Shown one piece after another: positions 7,358 through 13,672 of a stretch of DNA of 19,058 bases. Position 1 is the stretch's first letter. Each line of letters begins with the position of its first letter. A program made the position numbers and the translations under genes. This stretch comes from an uncultured Maritalea sp. (GTDB taxonomy: Bacteria > Pseudomonadota > Alphaproteobacteria > Rhizobiales > Devosiaceae), in assembly GCA_913055925.1 (NCBI GenBank), contig CAJXLH010000014.1, forward strand, positions 1 to 19,058, given 5' to 3'. Below the pieces are notes generated by a model, which worked only from the letters and a program-made list of their open reading frames with translations, ran no database searches and was not told the DNA's origin.

Positions 7358-8694
7358 TGGCCATCGTTGCCGATCAATCGTGAGCGCAGATTGTTCGAAA
7401 TCGCATCAAACACAAACACCACCAACAAAATGAGAATGACCATATAACCGACATTCTCCCAGTCTGTTCCTGTGCGCATGGCTTCGAGCAGCTTCAAACC
7501 GATACCACCTGCACCAACCGCACCAATAATGGTCGCGGATCGCGTGTTTGATTCCCAGAAATATAGCGCCTGCGAGGCGAACAATGGCAACACTTGCGGT
7601 ACCACACCGTATCTTTGCACTTCCGCTGGTGACGCGCCGACGGACTTCACGCCTTCGCGTTGCTTATCATCGACATTTTCTAGCGCCTCGGAATAAAGCT
7701 TCCCAAGCGTGCCGGTGTCAGTGAAAAAGATCGCCGAAATACCGGCCAACGGACCTGGCCCAAAACTGCGGGTGAAGAATAACGCCCAGATCAACATATC
7801 GACAGAACGGAGGAAATCGAAGAACCGCTTCATCATCCAGTTTGAAGTTTTGGACATAGTGATGTTTCGGGCAGCAATAAAGGCCAGCGGGAAGGCCAAC
7901 ACCGCCGCGAACAAGGTTCCCACAAAAGCCATCACAATGGTCTGCAGAAGCTTTACGAACACATCAAGATGCTGCCACTCTGCGTTATGCAAGAAATTGT
8001 TGAAGGCCAGCGAAATGTTGCTCTGATCTGGGTCCAAACGTTCACCGGAGAACATGAGCCCTACAACCTCAGTTGCAGATTTGCCCCAATATGGCGAAGC
8101 TGGGTCAAAGAAGAAGTTTTCCCATCCCCAAAAACGGCGCCAAACGCGAACTTGCGTATTGCGGATTTCGACATTTCCCTCAAATCCGAAGAATACACGA
8201 ACACGGCCATTGCGTTCACTCATGGATGAGTGAGCACCTTGGGGCAATAAAGCGGCATCTTTGGTGATATCTACCTCATGCACAGCGCCGTCTACGAAAA
8301 CCGTAACAAGCCCTTGTTGCACTTCGATGGCATTTTGCTCTGAACCAAATGTGACCCGGTAAACATCGCCATTTTGCGTGATCCATTCAGGATTTGGATT
8401 TTCCCCAAGCGGCGAGAAGCGCGGATATTGCAATTGGATCGCATCGTCTTTGAACCGGAATTTTGGGGTAGCTTGCCAGCTCACCCAATCCGCCATGTAA
8501 AGCCCTGCCCGATCCCACTTCGCGCCGCTGATAACGCCCGCAATATTGAAGAAGAAAAAGGCGAAAACCATGTAGGTCAAGATCGAAAAGCTGACGACAT
8601 ATGGCAATGCGCGCTGCAAAGGCGTTTTGTGAAACACCTCGGCATATTTTTCTTTAAGTTCAATTCGGCGATCTTCAGAGATTTGAGCGTTCAT
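7354..8694 (-). CDS. phnE: Phosphonate ABC transporter permease PhnE, long form with periplasmic insertion
   Basis: At 446 residues this is far longer than ordinary PhnE (about 260-320). One N-terminal membrane helix (about 31-55) is followed by a soluble stretch of about 190 residues (56-245). That stretch is rich in beta-like segments (VYRVTF, GLVTVFVDGAVHEVDI, GRVRVFFGFEGNVEIRN). The standard PhnE membrane core then runs from 246 to 435. The permease EAA loop is at about 336-365 (EALENVDDKQREGVKSVGAS), with NTRSATIIGAVGAGGIG just after it. The Shine-Dalgarno AAGGAG overlaps the stop of the preceding permease gene, 11 bases away, so the two are coupled. It pairs with the other PhnE and PhnC to import phosphonates. 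Confidence 0.93.
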   Translation of the reverse strand: MNAQISEDRRIELKEKYAEVFHKTPLQRALPYVVSFSILTYMVFAFFFFNIAGVISGAKWDRAGLYMADWVSWQATPKFRFKDDAIQLQYPRFSPLGENPNPEWITQNGDVYRVTFGSEQNAIEVQQGLVTVFVDGAVHEVDITKDAALLPQGAHSSMSERNGRVRVFFGFEGNVEIRNTQVRVWRRFWGWENFFFDPASPYWGKSATEVVGLMFSGERLDPDQSNISLAFNNFLHNAEWQHLDVFVKLLQTIVMAFVGTLFAAVLAFPLAFIAARNITMSKTSNWMMKRFFDFLRSVDMLIWALFFTRSFGPGPLAGISAIFFTDTGTLGKLYSEALENVDDKQREGVKSVGASPAEVQRYGVVPQVLPLFASQALYFWESNTRSATIIGAVGAGGIGLKLLEAMRTGTDWENVGYMVILILLVVFVFDAISNNLRSRLIGNDGH

Positions 8695-8705
8695 TTCAGT
8701 TCTCC

Positions 8706-9668
8706 TTAGGCGCCAAATTCGAAGGCTTGATTGCCCACCAGCTTGCGACGCAACCAGCCAGACAATTGGTCAACTGCAACAATGGTGACAAACAACAGCA
8801 AGATGATGGCGTAGGTTTTCGCCGCGTGGTCGCGCGAAAGGCTGAGGCGAAAAACCTCGCCAATGCCGCCGCCGCCAACGGCGCCGATAATAGTCGAAGC
8901 GCGCACATTAATTTCAGCGCGGAGCAAAAAGTAAGAGGTAAAGTTCGGCAATACTTGCGGCACAATGCCGAAGCGCACACGCTCGACCCAGTTAGCACCA
9001 GCAGCGCGCAAACCTTCTTCGGCCTTCATGTCGGCGTTTTCAACCGCTTCAAAAAACAGCTTGCCCAGCGCACCAACCGTGTGGATGGACACTGCGGCCA
9101 CCGCCGCAATTGGCCCAAGCGACAAAATCGCAACCAAAAGGCCGGCAATTACAATTTCAGGAAAGGCGCGTAGAAGTTCCAATATACGACGGACCACAAA
9201 GCGTGTCGCGCCAGCACCGACAAGGTTGGTCGACGCGAAAAAGCAAAGTACAAATCCGCCAATGCCGCCAATCAAAGTGGAGATGAACGCAATATTGAGC
9301 GTCACCAACATTTCATAGAAATATTCAGGGATATAGAAATCACCAAACAGATAGTGGCGACCTTCTTCATAATCATATTTCAAAGAGCCATCAGCATATG
9401 GCGACGGCAAATCGAACAAAGCGCGGAAAATCTCAATTGGTTCGTCCGGCAAAAAGTTCAAAACAAAGTCAAAAAAGTAAGGAATGCGGTCCAAAAACTT
9501 GCCCGAGTTTGATACATGGGCAAACCAGAGCGCAGCAAAAAGCAGTCCACCCAGAATACCAATCGTTAGAACTGAATAAAGCCGACGGGTTTGCGTGAGC
9601 TGTCGATAATGCTCGAAAACCTGCTTGCTTTCAGGATTGAGATCAGTCGTTGACGCTGATGCTGACAT
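8706..9668 (-). CDS. phnE: Phosphonate ABC transporter permease PhnE, shorter paralogue
   Basis: A 320-residue inner-membrane permease. One helix at about 33-50 is followed by a 65-residue soluble segment, then the permease core from about 118. The EAA loop is at 207-236 (EAVENADMKAEEGLRAAGAN) and the conserved NVRASTIIGAVGGGGIG follows at about 254-270. It resembles the downstream long PhnE in the core but has a much smaller N-terminal insertion, so the importer is probably a PhnE1-PhnE2 heterodimer. It begins 78 bases after phnD, beyond a terminator-like hairpin. The ribosome site is weak (AAGCGG). Confidence 0.93.
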   Translation of the reverse strand: MSASASTTDLNPESKQVFEHYRQLTQTRRLYSVLTIGILGGLLFAALWFAHVSNSGKFLDRIPYFFDFVLNFLPDEPIEIFRALFDLPSPYADGSLKYDYEEGRHYLFGDFYIPEYFYEMLVTLNIAFISTLIGGIGGFVLCFFASTNLVGAGATRFVVRRILELLRAFPEIVIAGLLVAILSLGPIAAVAAVSIHTVGALGKLFFEAVENADMKAEEGLRAAGANWVERVRFGIVPQVLPNFTSYFLLRAEINVRASTIIGAVGGGGIGEVFRLSLSRDHAAKTYAIILLLFVTIVAVDQLSGWLRRKLVGNQAFEFGA

Positions 9669-9694
9669 CGTTTTTTTCCGCTTAGTTCATTTGC

Positions 9695-9726
9695 AAAAAA
9701 CCGGCCACATGAACGCATGTGACCGG
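9695..9726 (-). terminator. Rho-independent-type terminator between phnD and phnE
   Basis: On the minus strand, CCGGTCACATG pairs with CATGTGGCCGG (11 bp, one T-G wobble) around a four-base loop and is followed at once by six T. It lies in the middle of the phnCDEE operon, just after phnD. The likely role is partial termination or 3'-end protection, giving more binding protein than permease; the role is inferred. Confidence 0.8.
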
Positions 9727-9746
9727 CTTAATGAGAGGGCGTCTAA

Positions 9747-10652
9747 TTAGCCGCCGATTTTTGCTTTACGTGCAGCAACGATTGTTTCGTAGAATGAGTG
9801 ATCTACTTCCACAAAACCGTTATATGTGCCGCCCTGAATTGCTGAGAAGCAATCTGGGTTGTTCTTTGGAAGGTTCATCATGAACTCTTTGAACTTAGCG
9901 CGCACGTCTGCATCAAGATCTTTACGAACAACAATTGGGCCGTTCGGGATCAAAGGTGAACGCCAGATTTCTTTCACGTCTTCCATGTCGAGAAGGCCTT
10001 TGTCGACCATCTTGCGCACGTTGCCTGAGGTGTAACCGTCAGCATATTCACCAACGCCTGATGACCAAGTTACGCCTGCGTCGATTTTGCCATCAAGAAC
10101 AGCAAGAACGTTGTTTTCGTGACCACCATTGAATGATGTTTCAGCGAAGTATTCGTCAAGCTCCATGCCAAGCTCTTTTGGCAAAGCAACAGATGGGACC
10201 AAGAAGCCAGAAGTTGAGTTCGGGTCAGCAAAACCAAGATGCTTGCCCTTCATGTCTTCGATGTTCTCGATGCCGCTGTCAGCGCGTGCAAGCATCAAAG
10301 AGTGGTAGCCTGTTGCGCCATCTGTTTGTTCTGTTGTCAAAATTGGATCAACAGCGTCAGCGTTTTTCAAGTAAACAGCCGCATAGCCAGATGCACCAAG
10401 CTCAGCATAGTCAAGCGTGCCACCCAAAAGACCTTGGATAACGCCATCATAGTCAGCTGCTGGGAAAAGCTTAACTTCTTTTACGCCAATCGCTGCTGGT
10501 AGCAAGTCTACCAAGCACTGGTTGTTGCGAAGACGGTCAGCTTCGTTTTCACCGCCAAGAATACCAACACGGAATGTGTCGAGCGCCATGGCAGAAGTTG
10601 AAAGAGTAGCAACGGCAACTGCAGCTGCTGCAATAGAACGGATCGCAATCAT
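9747..10652 (-). CDS. phnD: Phosphonate ABC transporter substrate-binding protein PhnD
   Basis: A 301-residue periplasmic protein with a Sec signal peptide (basic start, alanine-rich core, cleavage near AMA at 21-23), followed by the PhnD-typical FRVGILGGENEADR. The family phosphonate/phosphate pocket loop FADPNSTSGFLVP is present near 140-152, and a GGHENNVLAVLDGKIDAGVTW block follows. It binds phosphonates and hands them to the two PhnE permeases, with PhnC supplying ATP hydrolysis. AGGAG lies seven bases before the ATG. It is separated from phnC by 60 bases and followed by a strong hairpin, consistent with high expression relative to the permeases. Confidence 0.95.
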   Translation of the reverse strand: MIAIRSIAAAAVAVATLSTSAMALDTFRVGILGGENEADRLRNNQCLVDLLPAAIGVKEVKLFPAADYDGVIQGLLGGTLDYAELGASGYAAVYLKNADAVDPILTTEQTDGATGYHSLMLARADSGIENIEDMKGKHLGFADPNSTSGFLVPSVALPKELGMELDEYFAETSFNGGHENNVLAVLDGKIDAGVTWSSGVGEYADGYTSGNVRKMVDKGLLDMEDVKEIWRSPLIPNGPIVVRKDLDADVRAKFKEFMMNLPKNNPDCFSAIQGGTYNGFVEVDHSFYETIVAARKAKIGG

Positions 10653-10712
10653 TTGGGTTCTCCTATAGGGATGCGTTTCCAGTTATGGCTTATTGAGGGG
10701 ACCCCAAGAGAC

Positions 10713-11567
10713 CTAGTTAACGGTCACAAAGCCTTCTTGCGGGTCGTAAACTGTGTTTTTCGGCTTCTTGCGCGCGCCGTCTTCCAAATCAATCGACGTT
10801 GAAGTCATCGATTCTGAGAAAGCGTCTTTAAGGCCATCTGCGCCGTAAATCTCGCGTGCAACTTCTGTGGTGAGATCATCAGGACCGCCATCAAAAACCA
10901 CCTTGCCTTGGCTCATGCCAATGATGCGTTCGCAATAATTGCGAGCCGTATCGAGCGTATGCAGGTTAGTGATCACGGTGATGCCATCATCTTCATTGAT
11001 GGTGCGCAGCGATTCCATCACCACCTGCGCGTTCTTTGGATCAAGCGAAGCAATCGGCTCGTCCGCCAAAATCACCTTTGGCGACTGAACAAGTGCCCGC
11101 GCAATCGCAACACGTTGCTGCTGACCACCAGAAAGCGTGCCGGCACGCTGAATTGCCGTTTGGGCAATCCCCAATCGCTCAAGCGCCTCAAGCGCCATCA
11201 ATTGTTCATCTTCAGAAAAATGCTTGATGAGGGATGCGAATGTGTTGCGGCGATTTAGGCGCCCGAGCATGACGTTTGTGAGAACGTCCAAGCGTGGCAC
11301 GAGGTTGAACTGCTGAAAGATCATCGCGCAATCGCGTTGCCAATTGCGCAGCGCTTGGCCTTTCAACCCCGACACAGCCAATCCGTCGAATGCAATTTCA
11401 CCGTCGCTCACATCAATCAAGCGATTGATCATACGCAACAAAGTCGACTTACCAGCTCCCGAAGAACCAATAACGCCAACCATTTCACCTTCAGCGATGC
11501 TGAGATTTACATTTCCGACAGCGGTTTTTTGGCCAAAACGACGCGAAACACCAGATAGCTTGAGCAT
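10713..11567 (-). CDS. phnC: Phosphonate ABC transporter ATP-binding protein PhnC
   Basis: A 284-residue ATPase with Walker A GSSGAGKST (34-42), Q-loop FQQFNLVP (84-91), signature LSGGQQQR (145-152), Walker B VILADEP (165-171) and H-loop in TNLHTLD. It energises phosphonate import by PhnD/PhnE at the inner face of the membrane. The C-terminus extends about 20-30 residues beyond the E. coli-type protein (EDGARKKPKNTVYDPQEG), a hydrophilic tail of unknown role. It is the first gene of phnCDEE. A GGGAAGG ribosome site lies eight bases before the ATG, and a Pho box sits about 50-75 bases upstream, so induction under phosphate limitation is likely. Confidence 0.95.
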   Translation of the reverse strand: MLKLSGVSRRFGQKTAVGNVNLSIAEGEMVGVIGSSGAGKSTLLRMINRLIDVSDGEIAFDGLAVSGLKGQALRNWQRDCAMIFQQFNLVPRLDVLTNVMLGRLNRRNTFASLIKHFSEDEQLMALEALERLGIAQTAIQRAGTLSGGQQQRVAIARALVQSPKVILADEPIASLDPKNAQVVMESLRTINEDDGITVITNLHTLDTARNYCERIIGMSQGKVVFDGGPDDLTTEVAREIYGADGLKDAFSESMTSTSIDLEDGARKKPKNTVYDPQEGFVTVN

Positions 11568-11614
11568 GCGGGACGCCTTCCCTTTTCATTTGCGCTCATT
11601 GCTATCCATGCTGC

Positions 11615-11643
11615 TTGACACAAAAATGTCGGTTCTATGTCAG
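11615..11643 (-). promoter_or_regulatory. Pho box (PhoB site) upstream of phnC, three phased half-sites
   Basis: Read on the minus strand: CTGACAT, four bases, CCGACAT, four bases, GTGTCAA. The repeats are exactly 11 bp apart, as in PhoB-bound Pho boxes (consensus CTGTCAT-N4-CTGTCAT). The first two units match the 18-bp consensus at 14 positions and the third is weaker. The box ends 47 bases before the phnC ATG, a fitting distance for an activated promoter. No clear -10 hexamer was recognised. Confidence 0.75.
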
Positions 11644-11666
11644 ATTTATGAAATGGTAGGATGAGT

Positions 11667-11691
11667 TAGACTTTTAAACTCCAAAAGTCTA
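11667..11691 (-). other. Hairpin overlapping the phnF stop codon
   Basis: A perfect 9-bp inverted repeat, TAGACTTTT and AAAAGTCTA around a 7-base loop, includes the phnF TAG stop. There is no following T-run. It may end or stabilise phnF mRNA, or be an operator for the adjacent phnC promoter, since it shares GTCTA with the repeats in the phnF-phnG region. Confidence 0.5.
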
Positions 11692-12423
11692 GTTACCCAA
11701 TTCCAACTGCACCACATCGCCGCGAAATCTCGCGCGGGTATATTGAATCGGCTCACCCGATTCGGTGACGTTGATGCTATAGACCTCCAATATGGGCGCA
11801 CCTGCGGTTATCTGCATAAGACCCGCATCGTGCGCATCGCAAGGCACAGCCGAAACCCAAGACTTGGTTCGACGGTAATCGCCGCACCCAGCACGCTCAA
11901 ACACTTTACTGACAGAACCAAGTTCTGCGTAATCTGCAATAAAGTTCGGCACCAGCGACTTGTTGATCCAATAGGTACCAACAGTTATCGGGCGCCCGTC
12001 AGCGACACGCAGTGTTTCGCCGCGTATAACCATTTCGCCTTCTTCAAGCCCTAAATGCTCAGCCACTTCGGCAGAAGCAGCTTCCTCTCCCGAGGAGATC
12101 AAGCGCCCGCCCGGCTGGCGTTTATTCGCGCTAACGATTTCAGAAAAGCGTGTGCGCTCAGAAATCGGATAAAGAATTGTGCGTTCGGATACAAACGTGC
12201 CGCGTCCGCGCGTCGCGGTGAGCGCGCCCTCTTCAGCCAAAGATCCAATCGCCCGCCGGACCGTATGACGGTTCACGCTGTATTTCGCAGCGAGCTCCTG
12301 CTCGGTTGGCAATTGAGTGCCTGGTAAGTAAATGCCAGCAGCAATATCTGACTGCAATTTTTCCGCAATTTGGCGCCAAAGTGAAACACCCCGCCCACGC
12401 TCAATTTTTGCCGCTACACTCAT
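11689..12423 (-). CDS. phnF: GntR/HutC-family regulator PhnF of the C-P lyase genes
   Basis: A DNA-binding repressor-type protein of 244 residues (254 if the upstream ATG at 12453 is used). It has an N-terminal GntR winged helix (SLWRQIAEKLQSDIAAGIYLPG, then ELAAKYSVNRHTVRRAIGSLAEEG) and a C-terminal UTRA ligand-binding domain ending in SGEPIQYTRARFRGDVVQLEL. The ATG at 12423 is preferred because GGGA lies five bases upstream and the length matches known PhnF proteins; the call is uncertain. The gene is divergent from phnG, and the region between them contains several palindromes suited to a dimeric GntR protein. It therefore probably controls phnG-M and itself. Its 3' end abuts the Pho-box promoter of phnC. 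The ligand is unknown. Confidence 0.9.
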   Translation of the reverse strand: MSVAAKIERGRGVSLWRQIAEKLQSDIAAGIYLPGTQLPTEQELAAKYSVNRHTVRRAIGSLAEEGALTATRGRGTFVSERTILYPISERTRFSEIVSANKRQPGGRLISSGEEAASAEVAEHLGLEEGEMVIRGETLRVADGRPITVGTYWINKSLVPNFIADYAELGSVSKVFERAGCGDYRRTKSWVSAVPCDAHDAGLMQITAGAPILEVYSINVTESGEPIQYTRARFRGDVVQLELGN

Positions 12424-12467
12424 ATATTTCCCGCTCAGCTTTCCAATTGTCATTCAAACGCAACAAT

Positions 12468-12488
12468 TATGCACCTTAATAGTGCATA
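12468..12488. repeat. Inverted repeat 1, candidate PhnF operator
   Basis: TATGCAC and GTGCATA flank a 7-base spacer, giving a perfect 21-bp element. It shares its arm and spacer geometry with the repeat at 12506-12526. It lies just upstream of the phnF start region, where a bound repressor could block phnF transcription. Confidence 0.6.
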
Positions 12489-12501
12489 CAAATATTTGTA
12501 T
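12486..12501. repeat. Perfect 16-bp palindrome in the phnF-phnG region
   Basis: ATACAAATATTTGTAT is self-complementary over all eight base pairs. It overlaps the first inverted repeat by three bases and an adjoining 10-bp palindrome TTGTATACAA (12496-12505). AT-rich sites with GTATAC-like ends are common for HutC-type regulators. A function as operator is inferred. Confidence 0.5.
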
Positions 12502-12505
12502 ACAA

Positions 12506-12526
12506 GTCTATACATTTATTATAGAC
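12506..12526. repeat. Inverted repeat 2, candidate PhnF operator
   Basis: GTCTATA and TATAGAC surround a 7-base spacer, a perfect 21-bp element. The half-site resembles, as I recall it, the mycobacterial PhnF site built on TATAGACC/GGTCTATA. It covers a perfect TATAAT on the minus strand (12518-12523) and an overlapping TATTAT on the plus strand (12517-12522), so binding would block divergent promoters. Confidence 0.65.
12517..12523. promoter_or_regulatory. Candidate overlapping -10 elements for phnF (-) and phnG (+)
   Basis: The minus strand reads TATAAT at 12523-12518 and the plus strand reads TATTAT at 12517-12522. A TTGTAT at 12496-12501 could serve as a poor -35 for phnG (15-base spacing). 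No good -35 was found for phnF. Both lie inside inverted repeat 2. No Pho box is visible between phnF and phnG. Confidence 0.35.
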
Positions 12527-12566
12527 AAATAACAACCGACCTGCTAACTAGCACCCCGAATTGATC

Positions 12567-12577
12567 TGCACCTTAAT
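12567..12577. repeat. Second copy of an 11-bp direct repeat near the phnG start
   Basis: TGCACCTTAAT occurs here and at 12470-12480, the latter inside inverted repeat 1. The copies are 97 bases apart and flank the divergent promoter region. This copy ends 21 bases before the phnG ATG. It may be an auxiliary half-site, or chance. Confidence 0.35.
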
Positions 12578-12598
12578 CAACATTTGTGCGACAAAGAG

Positions 12599-13060
12599 AT
12601 GACCGACCAAGCGAAAACCCAAATTGACGAGCGAAAGAGCGCCATGCGCATTCTGTCGCTCATGAGCGCTGAAGTGCTCGAACAGAAATACGATTCATTC
12701 GATCAAAAACCGGATTGGACATTCGCCCGCAAACCAGAAACTGGTCTGGTGATGACGCGCGGGCGCATCGGCGGCGGCGGGGCACCGTTTAACTTGGGCG
12801 AGCTAACGGTCCCCCGCGCCGCCGTCACCCTAGAAACTGGCGAAACTGGTCACGCATACTGCCATGGTCGCAATCAAAGAAAAGCCGCAATCGCTGCATT
12901 TTTTGATGCTGCGTTTCAATCCGCAGCACTTAAGTCTCGCGTTGAAGCTGAGGTACTTGCGCCATGTGCGAAAGACCTCGAGGCAAGCGATTTGAAAGCC
13001 AAGCAAGAAGCGGCTGCAACCAAGGTCGATTTCTTCACGATGACAAGAGGGGACGACTAA
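12599..13060 (+). CDS. phnG: C-P lyase core subunit PhnG
   Basis: A 153-residue protein of the usual PhnG size. It carries the family blocks RKPETGLVMTRGRIGGGGAPFNLGELTVPRA (about 44-74) and ETGHAYCHGRNQRKAAIAAFFDAAFQ (about 81-106). PhnG belongs to the cytoplasmic PhnGHIJ core complex. Together with PhnI, PhnH and PhnL, it supports transfer of the phosphonate onto the ribose of ATP. The ATG at 12599 is chosen as the first canonical start after a TTG at 12584; both lack a good ribosome site (only AAAGAG directly before ATG). It is the first gene of the plus-strand lyase operon, divergent from phnF, and its TAA overlaps the phnH ATG by one base. Confidence 0.92.
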   Translation: MTDQAKTQIDERKSAMRILSLMSAEVLEQKYDSFDQKPDWTFARKPETGLVMTRGRIGGGGAPFNLGELTVPRAAVTLETGETGHAYCHGRNQRKAAIAAFFDAAFQSAALKSRVEAEVLAPCAKDLEASDLKAKQEAAATKVDFFTMTRGDD

Positions 13061-13671
13061 TGAACGCCGCTCCAACCTATCTCGGTTTTGCTGACCTTGC
13101 ACGCGATGCACAAGCGAGCTTTCGCGCCACGATGGATGCGATGGCCCGCCCAGGCACCATCAAAACAACACCTGTTCCGGTGAATGCACCACAGCCCCTA
13201 AACCCGACGATGGCGATGCTGGCGCTTACCCTTTGCGATTTCGACAGCCCAATTTGGCTCGACGACAACATCGCGCAAAGCGACGCTGCGAAGAGCTTCA
13301 TCGCTTTTCACACCAGCGCACCGGTGACAAAGGACAAAGCGACGGCACAGTTCGCGCTGCTCACGTCGCCCGCTTCTATCGGCAACCTTAGCGAGTTTGC
13401 GCAGGGCACCGACGAATATCCGGACCGTTCAACCACACTAATTATTCAGGTTGATGCGATCTCCAACGCACAATTTGCAACCTTGTCTGGTCCCGGTATT
13501 GAAACGACTGCGTCCCTTTCCGTTGAAGGGTTGGATGAGACATTCTGGTCCCAAGCGCAACGCAACAGTCAATTGTTCCCGCGTGGCGTCGACTTCATTT
13601 TTGTGAGCGACACGCAGCTTTGCTGCTTGCCTCGCTCCACCAAAATCAACCTAACGCGAGAGGCCGCATAA
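13060..13671 (+). CDS. phnH: C-P lyase core subunit PhnH
   Basis: A 203-residue protein, close to the family norm. The PhnH N-terminus AQASFRATMDAMARPGTI, the central LSGPGIE and the C-terminal LFPRGVDFIFVSD are all recognisable. PhnH is a PLP-transferase-like fold without PLP that dimerises and sits in the C-P lyase core. The ATG at 13060 is overlapped by the phnG stop (TAATG) and preceded by AGAGGGG. An in-frame GTG about 96 bases upstream lies inside phnG and is not needed. phnI begins one base after its stop. Confidence 0.94.
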   Translation: MNAAPTYLGFADLARDAQASFRATMDAMARPGTIKTTPVPVNAPQPLNPTMAMLALTLCDFDSPIWLDDNIAQSDAAKSFIAFHTSAPVTKDKATAQFALLTSPASIGNLSEFAQGTDEYPDRSTTLIIQVDAISNAQFATLSGPGIETTASLSVEGLDETFWSQAQRNSQLFPRGVDFIFVSDTQLCCLPRSTKINLTREAA

Positions 13672-13672
13672 T

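Noticed and set aside
10697..10705. GGGGACCCC palindrome between phnC and phnD
   Set aside because: The one-base loop makes a hairpin impossible as written and no T-run follows. It is too short to call a site.
12964..13059. Longer phnH beginning at GTG inside phnG
   Set aside because: The ATG at 13060 has AGAGGGG upstream, is coupled to the phnG stop and matches the family N-terminus. The extension would overlap phnG by 96 bases.
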